DNA from: UBA6168 sp964508135
GTDB taxonomy: Bacteria; Bacteroidota; Bacteroidia; Chitinophagales; Saprospiraceae
Assembly (NCBI GenBank): GCA_964508135.1
Contig: CAZDSU010000019.1
Location: 30,303 to 94,302, forward strand
Length of the DNA: 64,000 bases
Reading direction: 5' to 3'
Each line of letters starts with the position of its first letter. The stretch's first letter is position 1. Below, in pieces: positions 43,683 through 54,681 of this stretch. The notes beneath the pieces are model-generated. The model was not told the origin of the DNA. It saw only the letters and a program-made list of their open reading frames with translations, and ran no database searches. A program made the translations under genes and the position numbers.

Positions 43683-43688
43683 TCGCAA

Positions 43689-44021
43689 ATGAGACATTGT
43701 TTCGCACTCGACCTAAAAAACGACCCCGCCCTCATCGCCGAATACGAGCGCTGGCATGCGCCCGGTGGCGTCTGGCCGGAGATTTTGGAGAGCATAAAAT
43801 CGGCTGGAATCACAGCGCTGGACATCTACAGAACGGGCAACCGCCTGTTCATGGTAATGGAGGTCGGCGACGATTTTTCATTTGAAAAAAAGGCCACCGC
43901 CGATGCCGCCAACCCACGGGTGCAAGCCTGGGAGGAGCTGATGTGGAAGTTCCAACAGCCGCTGCCCTGGGCGAAGGAGGGAGCGAAATGGATATTAATG
44001 GACAAGATTTTTGAACTCTAA
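43689..44021 (+). CDS. L-rhamnose/L-fucose mutarotase family protein
   Basis: A 110-residue ferredoxin-like protein: MRHCFALDLKNDPALIAEYERWHAPGGVWPEILESIKSAGITALDIYRTGNRLFMVMEV. This is the RhaM/DUF718 pattern, with the His of ERWHAP and C-terminal W-containing segment (VQAWEELMWKFQQPLP). It interconverts sugar anomers and helps feed catabolic enzymes. It sits between the transporter and an SDR dehydrogenase, consistent with deoxysugar use. Confidence 0.88.
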   Translation: MRHCFALDLKNDPALIAEYERWHAPGGVWPEILESIKSAGITALDIYRTGNRLFMVMEVGDDFSFEKKATADAANPRVQAWEELMWKFQQPLPWAKEGAKWILMDKIFEL

Positions 44022-44026
44022 CTAAA

Positions 44027-44106
44027 GGATTGGAAAGCCCGAAGCGATTTCTAAGCCCGGCCAACTACCCGCTCAGGCTTAGAAATCCCTTCGGGCTTTC
44101 CAATCC
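44027..44106. repeat. 80-bp hairpin element between mutarotase and SDR genes
   Basis: 31-bp arms 44027-44057 and 44076-44106 (GGATTGGAAAGCCCGAAG...), one mismatch, loop of 18 bases. It starts 5 bases after the mutarotase stop and ends 12 bases before the SDR start. Confidence 0.85.
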
Positions 44107-44118
44107 CTCGCTCAGAAT

Positions 44119-44892
44119 ATGAAACGACTCGAAAACAAAACGGCAATCGTGACAGGCGGTGCCAGCGGCATTGGGTTGGCCATTTCACAAAGGTTTGCAG
44201 CAGAAGGGGCGCACGTCCATTTGCTCGATTTAAAGCTAAATGAGGCCGAAGCAGCTACATCAGCCATCCGCTCGGAAGGCGGGTTGGCTACTGCTTACGG
44301 TTGCGATGTGAGCGACCAACCGCTGGTAGCCAATGTGGTACAAGCCATTCACAGTCAGCATGTTGTGAACATCCTCGTCTGCAATGCAGGCATCGGATTC
44401 GTCGGCAATTTGGAGAAAACCACGGAGGAAGACCTCGACCGCATGTACCGGGTGAACGTGAAGGGCGTTTACAATTCCATGCACGCCGTGGTGCCATTTT
44501 TTAAGCAGAACGGCGGTGGCGTCATCCTCAACATGGCCAGCATCGTGGCTTCGGTGGGCATCCCCGACCGATTCGCCTACTCTATGACAAAGGGCGCCGT
44601 GCTGACCATGACCCTCAGTGTCGCAGTGGATTACCTCCCCGACAATATCCGCTGCAACTGCATCTCTCCCGCCCGCATCCACACGCCGTTCGTGGACGGT
44701 TTTTTGGCGAAAAACTACCCCGGACAAGAGGCAGAAGTGTTTGCGAAGCTGGCAAAAACACAACCCATCGGACGCATGGGCACCCCAGAGGAGGTAGCTG
44801 GCCTTGCAATTTATCTTTGTTCCGACGAAGCTGCATTTATCACGGGCTGCGATTTCCCATTGGACGGGGGATTTATTAAATTGCGCCCTTGA
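44119..44892 (+). CDS. SDR-family oxidoreductase, probably deoxysugar catabolism
   Basis: A 257-residue classical short-chain dehydrogenase. Cofactor motif TGGASGIGLA, NAG motif (VCNAGIGF), catalytic Ser in NMASIVASVG and Y-x3-K (YSMTKG), then SPARIHTPF and the C-terminal GCDFPLDGG. DLKLN after the second beta strand favours NAD(H). In this context it may be an L-fucose or 2-keto-3-deoxy-L-fuconate dehydrogenase; that assignment is inferred from neighbours. Confidence 0.85.
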   Translation: MKRLENKTAIVTGGASGIGLAISQRFAAEGAHVHLLDLKLNEAEAATSAIRSEGGLATAYGCDVSDQPLVANVVQAIHSQHVVNILVCNAGIGFVGNLEKTTEEDLDRMYRVNVKGVYNSMHAVVPFFKQNGGGVILNMASIVASVGIPDRFAYSMTKGAVLTMTLSVAVDYLPDNIRCNCISPARIHTPFVDGFLAKNYPGQEAEVFAKLAKTQPIGRMGTPEEVAGLAIYLCSDEAAFITGCDFPLDGGFIKLRP

Positions 44893-44897
44893 AAATG

Positions 44898-44905
44898 TAA
44901 CTTTG
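44898..44905 (+). promoter_or_regulatory. Possible -7 box of the GldM-C-like gene
   Basis: TAACTTTG fits TAnnTTTG, 48 bases upstream of the ATG at 44953. A TTG lies only about 7-15 bases upstream, so the -33 element is unclear. Confidence 0.35.
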
Positions 44906-44952
44906 TCACAAACCCCTCATTATGAGGGTATTTCAACAAAAAAAATAGAAAA

Positions 44953-45636
44953 ATGAAGTTCATGTCCACACGAAATAGCTTTTTTTCAAGCCTTCAAACT
45001 GTCGCATTGTTGGCAATTCTGTACTTATTGCCAAATGTTGCGACAGCACAGCACTCCATCACGCTGGCCCCGCAAAAAGGGGACGCACTGTACATCGGTG
45101 TTGACAACCCAATTTTGGTCAAGGTTGAGGGCATCGCCGACGACCAGGTTTACCTCGCCAGCGATGGCGTTAAAATCGAGAACCAGGGAAATGGGCTTTA
45201 CAACGTGCTCGTTTCAAATCCCGGCAAGGCCACTTTTACCGTGCATGGAGAAGGGTTCCAATACAAGAATTTTGATGTAGAGGTGAAGCGGATTCCTGAC
45301 CCGCTGGCTGGCTTAAAACTTGAAAATGGCGAGGTCAAAAAGTATGGCGATTTGACAGCCGCAGCATTCAAAATGGCAACAGGTGTCGGATTCGAAACGG
45401 GTGGCTACCAGGGTCAATTGCAGCTAGAAATCGCCACTTACACTATCATCCGAGTCCCAAAACAAGGCGATGTCATTGAGGTGTTGAACACAGGAGCCAA
45501 CCTCAACAAAAAAGCGATAGAACTGGTCAAAATGGCAACCCCCGGCGACACCTTCTACTTTGAAAACGTGCAAGCCAACGTCACTGGAGCTAATGAACCG
45601 AGAAAAATGAACAGCCTTGTTTTCAAGATAAAATGA
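44953..45636 (+). CDS. Exported protein with GldM C-terminal-like domain
   Basis: A 227-residue protein with a signal peptide (ending NVATAQ). The mature part begins with HSITLAPQKGDALYIGVDNPILVKVEGIADDQVYLASDG, like the periplasmic beta domains of GldM, the T9SS motor shaft protein, and continues with KRIPDPLAGLKLENGEVKKYG and QLEIATYTIIRVPKQGDVIEVLNTGANLN. It lacks the GldM membrane helix, so it is a relative and not GldM itself. It may interact with the T9SS or gliding machinery; this is inference. Confidence 0.72.
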   Translation: MKFMSTRNSFFSSLQTVALLAILYLLPNVATAQHSITLAPQKGDALYIGVDNPILVKVEGIADDQVYLASDGVKIENQGNGLYNVLVSNPGKATFTVHGEGFQYKNFDVEVKRIPDPLAGLKLENGEVKKYGDLTAAAFKMATGVGFETGGYQGQLQLEIATYTIIRVPKQGDVIEVLNTGANLNKKAIELVKMATPGDTFYFENVQANVTGANEPRKMNSLVFKIK

Positions 45637-45654
45637 CCGAGATAAGCTTGTTTG

Positions 45655-45690
45655 AAAGCCCTTGGAAGTCGTTGATTTTCAAGGGCTTTT
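45655..45690. terminator. Intrinsic terminator between converging genes
   Basis: AAAGCCCTTGGAA and TTTTCAAGGGCTTTT pair into a stem flanked by A- and T-runs, so it can serve both the GldM-C-like gene and hutU. Confidence 0.7.
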
Positions 45691-45695
45691 GTATT

Positions 45696-47717
<2,022 letters not shown>

Positions 47718-47769
47718 AATTTGGCTTCGATTAATTTTCCGAGGCCAAAAGTAGGGAAAATGAAATTAC

Positions 47770-47802
47770 AACGTCGGCGAGGTTCTGCACCTCGCCGACG
47801 TT
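47770..47802. repeat. 33-bp hairpin between TonB receptor and hutU
   Basis: AACGTCGGCGAGGTT, loop CTG, then a nearly exact complement (one mismatch beside the loop). Sequence closely matches the 33-bp hairpin at 59491-59523. Confidence 0.85.
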
Positions 47803-47809
47803 CGCCTAT

Positions 47810-50176
47810 CTAAAAACTATAATCCACCCGCAGCGTGAAATGCCTTGTTCCCTCGATTTTGCCGGGGCGGGCGGTGTACTCCCGATTCGTCAGGTTGCCA
47901 CAAATCAGCGCAAGCTTCAAGTGGTCGGTGGGAAAATAGGCCGCACGGGCGCCAAGGATGAGGTCGCCGTGGTCATTGTCGGTGCGGTACTTGCGCAAGC
48001 CGGGCACTACCAATGCCTCGAACACCTCGTCAATGTTCTCCATAAAACTGTTGTAAATGGCGCTCACGCCAAGGGAAAACTGGCCAGCCCTCGACTCGAT
48101 GTCCACCTTGGCCGTATGCCGATAGCGGTACTTTAGGATGTTTTCGCACGACCTGCCACTGGAGCAAATGGAAGAGTTGATGGCATTGGAATACGCATCA
48201 GTTTGGCGAAACGCCTCCGAGCCGAATTTGAGGGAATCTAATGAAGCCCATTCCTTGAACTTTGGGTCAATGTACGTGTAGCCCGCCAGCACGGTCGTCT
48301 CCATTCCGAACAACTTGCCCTTGCCCGTCACGCTGGCCTCGTAGCCCCGAATGCGGGTGTCGCCGACGTTCTGCGACTGGAACGACGGCGGGAAAGTGCC
48401 CAGCACGAGGTTGAACTCCATCATGTCCTGGTACTCGCTGGTGAAAGCCGCAAGGTCGAGGAAGCCGCTGAACCCGCCGACCTTGAAGCCTTGTCGCAGC
48501 CCAAGCTCTGCCGACCAGCCCGTTTCGGAGTTCAAGTCCACATTGGGCAAAATGGGCGTACCGCCAAACAGCGTGTAGATGAACTTTTCCGCAATGCTCG
48601 GAAACCGATAGCCCTGCCCCCACGATGCCCGCAAGAAAGTTGCCTGCCCTACTTCGTAGCTGGCACCGAGGCGGAACACAGGTTTGGCCTCCTTGATTTC
48701 ACCGCCGGGCACGGTATCCCGCTGCGCAACTTGGCCACCAATTCTATACTCGATGATTTCCGGCGTGAAGATGGCATTCTGCTCGTAGCGGAACCCGCCG
48801 GAGAGATTGAGCCTGTCAAACAGCTTTTGGTCCAGTTGCAGGTAAGCCGCCATGTTTCGGCTGGTGAAGGTGGTGTCGCCGTAGAGTGGCGCCTTGACCG
48901 CTGTGCCGATGTACACACCGCCCGCCGATAGAATCAGCCCAATTTTGTCCATTTTCCGCTGAAACTGGTACTCGGCGTACTTTACTTCCGATCGGTTCGA
49001 CTGGTCGGCCTCAGCCGTTCCTGACAGGTTTTTTACACTGAAATAACGCCCCATGAGCTTGTGGCGGTTATTGGCGGGGTCGTAATAAGTCACGTAGGGG
49101 TCAATGTTGAAGCGCAGGCTCGACGAATTGGAAACGGGTGTGCCCGGCCGCAAAATCAGGCTATCAACTCCTTTCCAAAAGAAAAAAGAGCTGCCTTTAC
49201 CCTTGTTGAAATTGGTATTGAGGCCAACGGAGAGGTGGTCGGTGATGCGGTAGCGGGTGCCGATGTTGATGCGGCCCCGGCGTGACGAGGAACTGTCGTT
49301 GATGCTTTCGTTACGGCTGTAGAACCCGCCCATCACCAAGTCTAATTTGCCAAATTTTTGGCGATGGGAAATACTCCCCCCAGCCGTGTACCGGGGTGTG
49401 TCCCACCACTTGGCGGCTTTGTTCTTTGGGGCCATGTAGTTAGTCACGAACGGGGAAATCTTGGTCTCCGGCTTCGCCTTGGCGTAGGCCGTGCGAACGT
49501 TGACGATGCCGTTGAGCGCCGAAGAACCGTACAGCGCCGAGGCAGCGCCTTTGACCACTTCCACTTGCTCGATGTTTTCCAGCGGCACGTCTTCCCACTG
49601 CGGGTAGCCAGCATCGGCTTGCAGGATGGGCATATCGTCCACCAGGAGCAATACCCGGCTGCCTGCACCGTAGCTATAGCCTGAGCCTCCCCGGATATTG
49701 GCTTGGTCGCCGACTAGGTTCACGCCCGGCACTTTGTCCAGCAATCCACTAAGGCTGGTTTGGTTGGTATTTTCGAGTAGGGTTGGCTTGAGCACGTCGA
49801 GCGAGACGGTGACCTCGCCCAAGGCCCGCTCATGCTTGCCGCTGGTGACAGTAGCGGTACTTAGGATGTTGGCGTTTTCGGCTAGGGACAAGTTGATTTC
49901 CTTGGTCTCGCCAGCCTTGAGGATGATGTTTTGCACCACTGTTTCCAGCCCGACGAAGCTGAAGCTGACTTGGTATTCCCCGGGGGAAAGCTTGAGTTCG
50001 TAGTGTCCATTGAAGTCGGTGATGGTGCCGTGTTCTCCGGCTTGGACGGTCGCATTGATGAGTGGTGAACTGTTGCTTTCTTCCAACAAAATGCCGGTAA
50101 GTGTGGCCGTTTGCGAAGATAAAATGAAGGCTGTGTGCAAAAGCAGAATAGCGAGGGTAGATTTGATTTTGTTCAT
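47810..50176 (-). CDS. TonB-dependent outer-membrane receptor
   Basis: About 788 residues from MNKIKSTLAILLLHTAFILSSQ. Order: carboxypeptidase-like beta domain (LTGILLEESNSSPLINATVQAGEHGTITDFNGHYEL), plug domain (LSGLLDKVPGVNLVGDQANIRGGSGYSYG, VEVVKGAASALYGSSALNGIVNVRT), 22-strand barrel ending in HFTLRVDYSF with the terminal Phe. The type resembles vitamin B12/siderophore receptors (BtuB/FepA-like) more than SusC. No SusD partner follows. Substrate unknown. The start at 50176 avoids a repeat-encoded N-terminal extension. Confidence 0.92.
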   Translation of the reverse strand: MNKIKSTLAILLLHTAFILSSQTATLTGILLEESNSSPLINATVQAGEHGTITDFNGHYELKLSPGEYQVSFSFVGLETVVQNIILKAGETKEINLSLAENANILSTATVTSGKHERALGEVTVSLDVLKPTLLENTNQTSLSGLLDKVPGVNLVGDQANIRGGSGYSYGAGSRVLLLVDDMPILQADAGYPQWEDVPLENIEQVEVVKGAASALYGSSALNGIVNVRTAYAKAKPETKISPFVTNYMAPKNKAAKWWDTPRYTAGGSISHRQKFGKLDLVMGGFYSRNESINDSSSSRRGRINIGTRYRITDHLSVGLNTNFNKGKGSSFFFWKGVDSLILRPGTPVSNSSSLRFNIDPYVTYYDPANNRHKLMGRYFSVKNLSGTAEADQSNRSEVKYAEYQFQRKMDKIGLILSAGGVYIGTAVKAPLYGDTTFTSRNMAAYLQLDQKLFDRLNLSGGFRYEQNAIFTPEIIEYRIGGQVAQRDTVPGGEIKEAKPVFRLGASYEVGQATFLRASWGQGYRFPSIAEKFIYTLFGGTPILPNVDLNSETGWSAELGLRQGFKVGGFSGFLDLAAFTSEYQDMMEFNLVLGTFPPSFQSQNVGDTRIRGYEASVTGKGKLFGMETTVLAGYTYIDPKFKEWASLDSLKFGSEAFRQTDAYSNAINSSICSSGRSCENILKYRYRHTAKVDIESRAGQFSLGVSAIYNSFMENIDEVFEALVVPGLRKYRTDNDHGDLILGARAAYFPTDHLKLALICGNLTNREYTARPGKIEGTRHFTLRVDYSF

Positions 50177-50192
50177 AAAATGGTGGTGGTTG

Positions 50193-50571
50193 AAAAATTG
50201 ATTATTGGACAATTGGGATATTGGGCAATTGGCTTTGGCAAATAAAATCCTAAGCAAGTTTAGGCAATTCTGTCAATTATCGCTCTTGGAAATGTTCTCT
50301 GTGCAGGTTGGGAAGCCAACGCCGGAAAATGACGCTGGTTTAGAGTGGGTAAAAAGCGCCTTTCCATATTTTTCGGGACGGCCAGTGTGGATTGGGCGCA
50401 AAAATAAGACTTGTTCTCAAAAAACAGCGATTCAAATTAAACTTGGACAAACCGCAAGGATTTCAGGGAAGTTTTCAGAGTTTTGTATTTGGAAAAGGGC
50501 GAATGCAAGGTCCGTTTCCAGCGATTTCCCCGACTTTCCTGCTCATTTTTTCAAACAAAAACATTTCCCTT
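50193..50571. other. Intergenic region between TonB receptor and T9SS cargo gene
   Basis: Carries a single-arm repeat (ATTGGACAATTGGGATATTG) at about 50200-50232 next to the receptor start. The rest has no clear gene or promoter box; an open frame runs through 50392-50571 in phase with the next gene, but its peptide lacks a signal and was not used. Confidence 0.45.
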
Positions 50572-51375
50572 ATGACAAGATTACTACTTGCCCTTTGCCT
50601 CTGCGCTTCCGTAACATTCCTCAATGCCCAAACCTGTACGCCCGACCAGCAATACGCTGATTCTACGGCTGGCGTGTACCCAAAACCTTACGACCTGGCC
50701 ACAAATCCTGGTGGCGGCATCACACAGTGCGCCGTCATTGGCGAGTATTTCCAATTCGACCTCACAGTGGTCATCAACGATTCGCTGAGTATTGGGACCC
50801 TGAGCTTCCCATTGGATTCCATCATCATCAATGAGGTAACGGGTCTGCCTACAGGTCTCAGCCATGGCTGTATTCCTACCAACTGCCATTTTCTCAAGAA
50901 CACCTTTAGCTGCGCCTATATTTATGGCACACCGACCGCCGCCAACGCACCTGGAGCTTATGACATGATCATCAAAGGTTCGGCTTACATCAACGGCTCC
51001 TCTTTGCCCTTGCCGCTGGAATTCCCAAATGCTGCGATTGCACCTGGCAAGTACACCATCCACTTGAACGCCAATGCTTCAGACCCATGTGCAGTTACCG
51101 GCACCAAGAACTTGGATGGTCAAGTGAGCATTACGACCATGCCCAACCCGACGGCTGGAATAACTCAGATTCAAATTAATTCACAAATATCTGGGCTGTT
51201 CCAAATGCAGTTGGTAGATTTGCTTGGCAAGCGAATCGAGCAGCGCCAAGTGGACATCATTTCCGGCAACAATGTGGTGGATTTTGACGCCAGCAACCTC
51301 GCAAACGGCCTCTACCTCGTACAGTTGCAGAACGAAACGGGGTTTGTCACACAGAAGTTGGCCGTTCAGCACTAA
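50572..51375 (+). CDS. Secreted protein with T9SS type A sorting domain
   Basis: A 267-residue protein starting MTRLLLALCLCASVTFLNAQ (signal peptide). The central part is a Cys-containing beta domain without known family (TCTPDQQYADSTAGVYP..., GCIPTNCHFLKNTFSCAYIYGTP). The last 75 residues are a T9SS C-terminal domain: MPNPTAGITQIQINSQISGLFQMQLVDLLGKRI...VDFDASNLANGLYLVQLQNETGFVTQKLAVQ. It is therefore exported through the T9SS to the surface or medium. Function unknown. Confidence 0.85.
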   Translation: MTRLLLALCLCASVTFLNAQTCTPDQQYADSTAGVYPKPYDLATNPGGGITQCAVIGEYFQFDLTVVINDSLSIGTLSFPLDSIIINEVTGLPTGLSHGCIPTNCHFLKNTFSCAYIYGTPTAANAPGAYDMIIKGSAYINGSSLPLPLEFPNAAIAPGKYTIHLNANASDPCAVTGTKNLDGQVSITTMPNPTAGITQIQINSQISGLFQMQLVDLLGKRIEQRQVDIISGNNVVDFDASNLANGLYLVQLQNETGFVTQKLAVQH

Positions 51376-51482
51376 GCTGACTGGCCGACCGGATTCGCAT
51401 CAGAAAGCTCAATACCCAATGCGCTTTTTGTACCTCACAACGACTTTTTTTTTTGCTTATAGCAAACTATGCACAAACATTG

Positions 51483-51509
51483 ACGCCCTTAACGGGGCGT
51501 TTTTTTTTG
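51483..51509 (+). terminator. Intrinsic terminator
   Basis: ACGCCC-TTAAC-GGGGCGT stem followed by nine T residues, about 110 bases after the T9SS cargo gene. Confidence 0.8.
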
Positions 51510-51596
51510 TAAAAAGGTAAGTTGGCCGACTGATAAATGCATCGCTTGCCACTTTTCTTTACCAAGGTTGTCCTTAACTCGCCCCATGAAATTTGA

Positions 51597-51684
51597 GTGG
51601 TGGGTCAGAAAGGTTGAAAGTGACGGCGTGACTTTGAGTCACGCCGTCACTACGCTTCGCCCTTCAACCATTTTGACCCACCAC
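51597..51684. repeat. Nested hairpin with a 33-bp core
   Basis: The 33-bp core (51619-51651) is AGTGACGGCGTGACT, loop TTG, exact complement. Outer arms GTGGTGGGTCAGAAAGGTTG-AA (51597-51618) and complement (51663-51684) have two mismatches. The ACT-TTG-AGT centre is shared with the murD element. Confidence 0.85.
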
Positions 51685-51775
51685 CGAAAATTGAAGCGGT
51701 TGCGATATAATTTTGCATCCAACCAATCGTTTTCATGCACCTGAAACTCAACGATTTGAAAAAACGGTTGTTGAC

Positions 51776-51809
51776 TTGCTGTTTTCATTCCAATGGAATT
51801 ATACTTTTG
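51776..51809 (+). promoter_or_regulatory. Promoter of the subtilisin gene
   Basis: TACTTTTG (51802-51809) matches the TAnnTTTG -7 box, with a TTG at 51776-51778 as possible -33 element. The ATG follows 34 bases later, at 51844. Confidence 0.5.
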
Positions 51810-51843
51810 CAAAATTTTTTCAAAAAATATCAATCAAAAAAAC

Positions 51844-53514
51844 ATGAAAATTAGATCCTTGATGCTGGTCGCCGCATTTGCGTTGCCTTTTGTTGGCTTG
51901 GCCCAGCTTTCTGCTCCACCCGAAAACTGGCAGCACCTCGACAAGATGAAGGACGGCTACTTCGGTGTGAGCGCCAATAAAATGTACAGCGATGTGCTGT
52001 CCGGAAAAAAATCGGAAACCGTGGTAGTGGCGGTGATTGATGGCGGCGTGGACTGGCAGCACGAAGACCTGAAAGACGTAATGTGGAACAATCCCGGTGA
52101 AATCCCCGGCAACAATATTGACGACGACAAAAATGGCTACGTGGACGATGTGCACGGCTGGAACTTCATCGGCGGCAAAAACGGCAACGTTGGCAAGGAC
52201 CAATTGGAAATCACCCGCCTTGTGGCAAACTACAACAAGAAGTTCAAGAACGTGGATGCCACCAAGCTTTCGGGCAAGGAGAAGAAAGAATACGACCGCT
52301 ACAAGGTACTAGAAGAAACCGTCAACAAACAGCAATCGGAAGCTGCCGCCAGCTTACAGCTTTACCGGGGCATACTCGAATCCGTCGTTGCGTTGGAAAA
52401 GCAATTTGGCAAAGACGAAGTCACCCTCGACGACATCGAAAATTTCAAGTCCGACGACCCCAAGCTTACCCGTGCTGCTCAAGTGATGAAAGGCATGTTG
52501 GCCGAAGGCGCTACCTCCAAAGATATCAAGGACCAGATTCAGGGTGGCATTGACTATTTCTCGGCGCAAGCCGAATTCCAGTACGACGTCAACTTTGACG
52601 GGCGCAGCGTGGTGGGCGACAACTACGCCAACAGTTACGAGCGCAACTACGGAAACAACGACGTGAAAGGCCCAGATGCAAGCCACGGTACACACGTGGC
52701 AGGCATTATCGCAGCCAGCCGGGGCAACAGCCTCGGCATGGACGGCATCGCCAACAACGTGAAAATCATGGCCATCCGCTGCGTGCCAGACGGCGACGAA
52801 CGTGACAAGGACGTGGCCAACGCAATCATTTACGCCGTGGACAACGGCGCTACCGTCATTAACATGAGCTTTGGCAAAGGCTACTCTTGGGACAAGGAAG
52901 TCGTGGACAAGGCCGTGAAGTACGCCATGAAAAACGACGTGCTGCTCGTTCACGCCGCTGGCAACTCCCACCAGAACAACGACAACACTGACAATTTCCC
53001 AAATGACAAGTTTCAAAAGAAAGGCTTGTTCAGCCCAAAAAAGGCAAAGAACTGGATTGAAGTAGGCGCACTTAGCTGGCAAAATGGGGAGGACATGGCC
53101 GCCACTTTCTCCAACTACGGTAAAGAAAACGTGGACCTATTCGCCCCCGGCGTTGACATTTACTCGACTACCCCTGAGGGTAATTATGCCCGCTTCGACG
53201 GCACCAGCATGGCATCGCCGGTAGTGGCCGGCGTGGCAGCGGCCATCCGTTCCTACTACCCCGACCTCTCCGCCGAACAGGTCAAGGACGTACTCATGTC
53301 AAGTACAACAATGAGCGCCAACGCCAAAGTGAAAGTGCCGGGCGACGATGAAAACATCGTCCCATTCACCAACCTCTGCATCACTGGCGGGGTGGCAAAT
53401 GCCTACGAAGCTGCCAAGAAAGCCGAAAAAGTGAAAGGCAAGCGCAAAAAAGCCATCCGTGAGCGTGCTGCAGCTGCGGCAAGTGGCAAAGCAGTGGCAA
53501 AGGGAAGGGCGTGA
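51844..53514 (+). CDS. Secreted subtilisin-like serine protease (S8)
   Basis: A 556-residue protein with signal peptide MKIRSLMLVAAFALPFVGLAQ. The catalytic triad is visible: Asp in VVAVIDGGVDWQHEDL, His in DASHGTHVAGIIAAS and Ser in FDGTSMASPVVAGVAAAIRS. Between the Asp and His blocks is a large charged helical insertion (about 115-265, NVDATKLSGKEKKEYDRYKVLEE...), common in Bacteroidota S8 proteases. It ends with a basic Ala-rich tail (KGKRKKAIRERAAAAASGKA) and has no T9SS domain. It is probably periplasmic or outer-membrane associated. Confidence 0.93.
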   Translation: MKIRSLMLVAAFALPFVGLAQLSAPPENWQHLDKMKDGYFGVSANKMYSDVLSGKKSETVVVAVIDGGVDWQHEDLKDVMWNNPGEIPGNNIDDDKNGYVDDVHGWNFIGGKNGNVGKDQLEITRLVANYNKKFKNVDATKLSGKEKKEYDRYKVLEETVNKQQSEAAASLQLYRGILESVVALEKQFGKDEVTLDDIENFKSDDPKLTRAAQVMKGMLAEGATSKDIKDQIQGGIDYFSAQAEFQYDVNFDGRSVVGDNYANSYERNYGNNDVKGPDASHGTHVAGIIAASRGNSLGMDGIANNVKIMAIRCVPDGDERDKDVANAIIYAVDNGATVINMSFGKGYSWDKEVVDKAVKYAMKNDVLLVHAAGNSHQNNDNTDNFPNDKFQKKGLFSPKKAKNWIEVGALSWQNGEDMAATFSNYGKENVDLFAPGVDIYSTTPEGNYARFDGTSMASPVVAGVAAAIRSYYPDLSAEQVKDVLMSSTTMSANAKVKVPGDDENIVPFTNLCITGGVANAYEAAKKAEKVKGKRKKAIRERAAAAASGKAVAKGRA

Positions 53515-53573
53515 TCTTGGTAGATAAAAGTTGATAAAAGGTTGATGTTGGTCTATGATCTACCGACAACCTA

Positions 53574-53618
53574 AACAAGGAAGCCCTGCCAACGATGTGT
53601 TGGCAGGGCTTCCTTGTT
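53574..53618. terminator. Strong terminator between converging genes
   Basis: AACAAGGAAGCCCTGCCAAC, loop GATGT, then a perfect complementary arm. It separates the protease gene and the pirin gene, which end face to face. A single-arm GTTGATAAAA repeat precedes it. Confidence 0.8.
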
Positions 53619-53643
53619 CAATAACGATTTTCAGTGTGCTTTC

Positions 53644-54525
53644 TCAATCCTCCAGCACCCCAAACTTTCCTTGGTTCAAATCTTCAAACGCTTGCATGAT
53701 TTCCTGCCTCGTATTCATCAAGAAAGGGCCGTGGGGCACCAAATTCTCATTGATTGGTTCACCACTGAGGAGCAAGAAAATGCCATCTTCCAATGCCGCT
53801 ACCTGCACATCCGTGCCGTCGTTTTTGAAGAGGGCGAAATGGTCGGATGCCACGTCGTCCGTACCATTGATACGAAAGCTGCCTGCCACGGCCAACATTC
53901 CGGTGTTGTAATTTTCCGGCAAGGACAGCGACAGCGAAGCGCCCTTTTTCAACCTGCCGACATAAACCTGCATCGGGGTGAAGGTGGTCGCAGCGCCTTT
54001 CACACCTTGAAATTCCCCGGCAACGACTTCCAGCACACCACCCCCATCCGGAAGCAGGTACTTGCCCATTTGCGCATTTTCAATGGCTTGGTATTTTGGC
54101 GGCGTCAATTTGTCTTTGGCAGGAAGGTTCACCCAAAGCTGCACCATCTGGAACGGGCCGCCTTTTTTGCTGTATTCCGTTTCGTGGTATTCCTTGTGCA
54201 GGATGCCACTGCCCGCCGTCATCCACTGTACATCGCCCTCGCCGATGACGCCGCTGTTGCCAGTGCTGTCATGGTGCGCCACTTTTCCTTTGAACGCAAT
54301 CGTGACCGTCTCGAAGCCTCGGTGCGGGTGTACCCCCACCCCTCTCGGCGTGTCGGTCGGTGGAAATTCGACCTCCGAACCGTAGTCCAGCAGGAAAAAC
54401 GGGCTCATGCGCAGCATTCCCATTTCGTAACCACTGGGAAAGAAATTGTGTACCCGAAACCCATCGCCAACCATGTGTGGCGCAGGTGGGGCGAGCACTT
54501 GTTGTACTGATTTTGTGTTGCTCAT
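53644..54525 (-). CDS. Pirin family protein
   Basis: A 293-residue bicupin. The N-terminal cupin has the metal-site pattern of pirins: DTPRGVGVHPHRGFETVTIAFKGKVAHHDSTGNSGVIGEGDVQWMTAGSGILHKEYHE, with the His and Glu ligands in HPHRGFE and HKE. The second cupin is weaker, as usual. Pirins may act as quercetinases or redox-sensitive regulators; the activity of this one cannot be predicted. Confidence 0.92.
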   Translation of the reverse strand: MSNTKSVQQVLAPPAPHMVGDGFRVHNFFPSGYEMGMLRMSPFFLLDYGSEVEFPPTDTPRGVGVHPHRGFETVTIAFKGKVAHHDSTGNSGVIGEGDVQWMTAGSGILHKEYHETEYSKKGGPFQMVQLWVNLPAKDKLTPPKYQAIENAQMGKYLLPDGGGVLEVVAGEFQGVKGAATTFTPMQVYVGRLKKGASLSLSLPENYNTGMLAVAGSFRINGTDDVASDHFALFKNDGTDVQVAALEDGIFLLLSGEPINENLVPHGPFLMNTRQEIMQAFEDLNQGKFGVLED

Positions 54526-54681
54526 TGAGAAATTATTTTTTTGGGGATTAGAACAACCTTGTGCGATAAAAGTTAATAGGAAGGGTTTTTAATCCTGCTT
54601 TACCCCTTGAATAATACCTTAGTTTCGTGACCTTTTTTCACCGTTGTGGGTATTTGTTACCCCTATTCAATTCCCTGTTTA

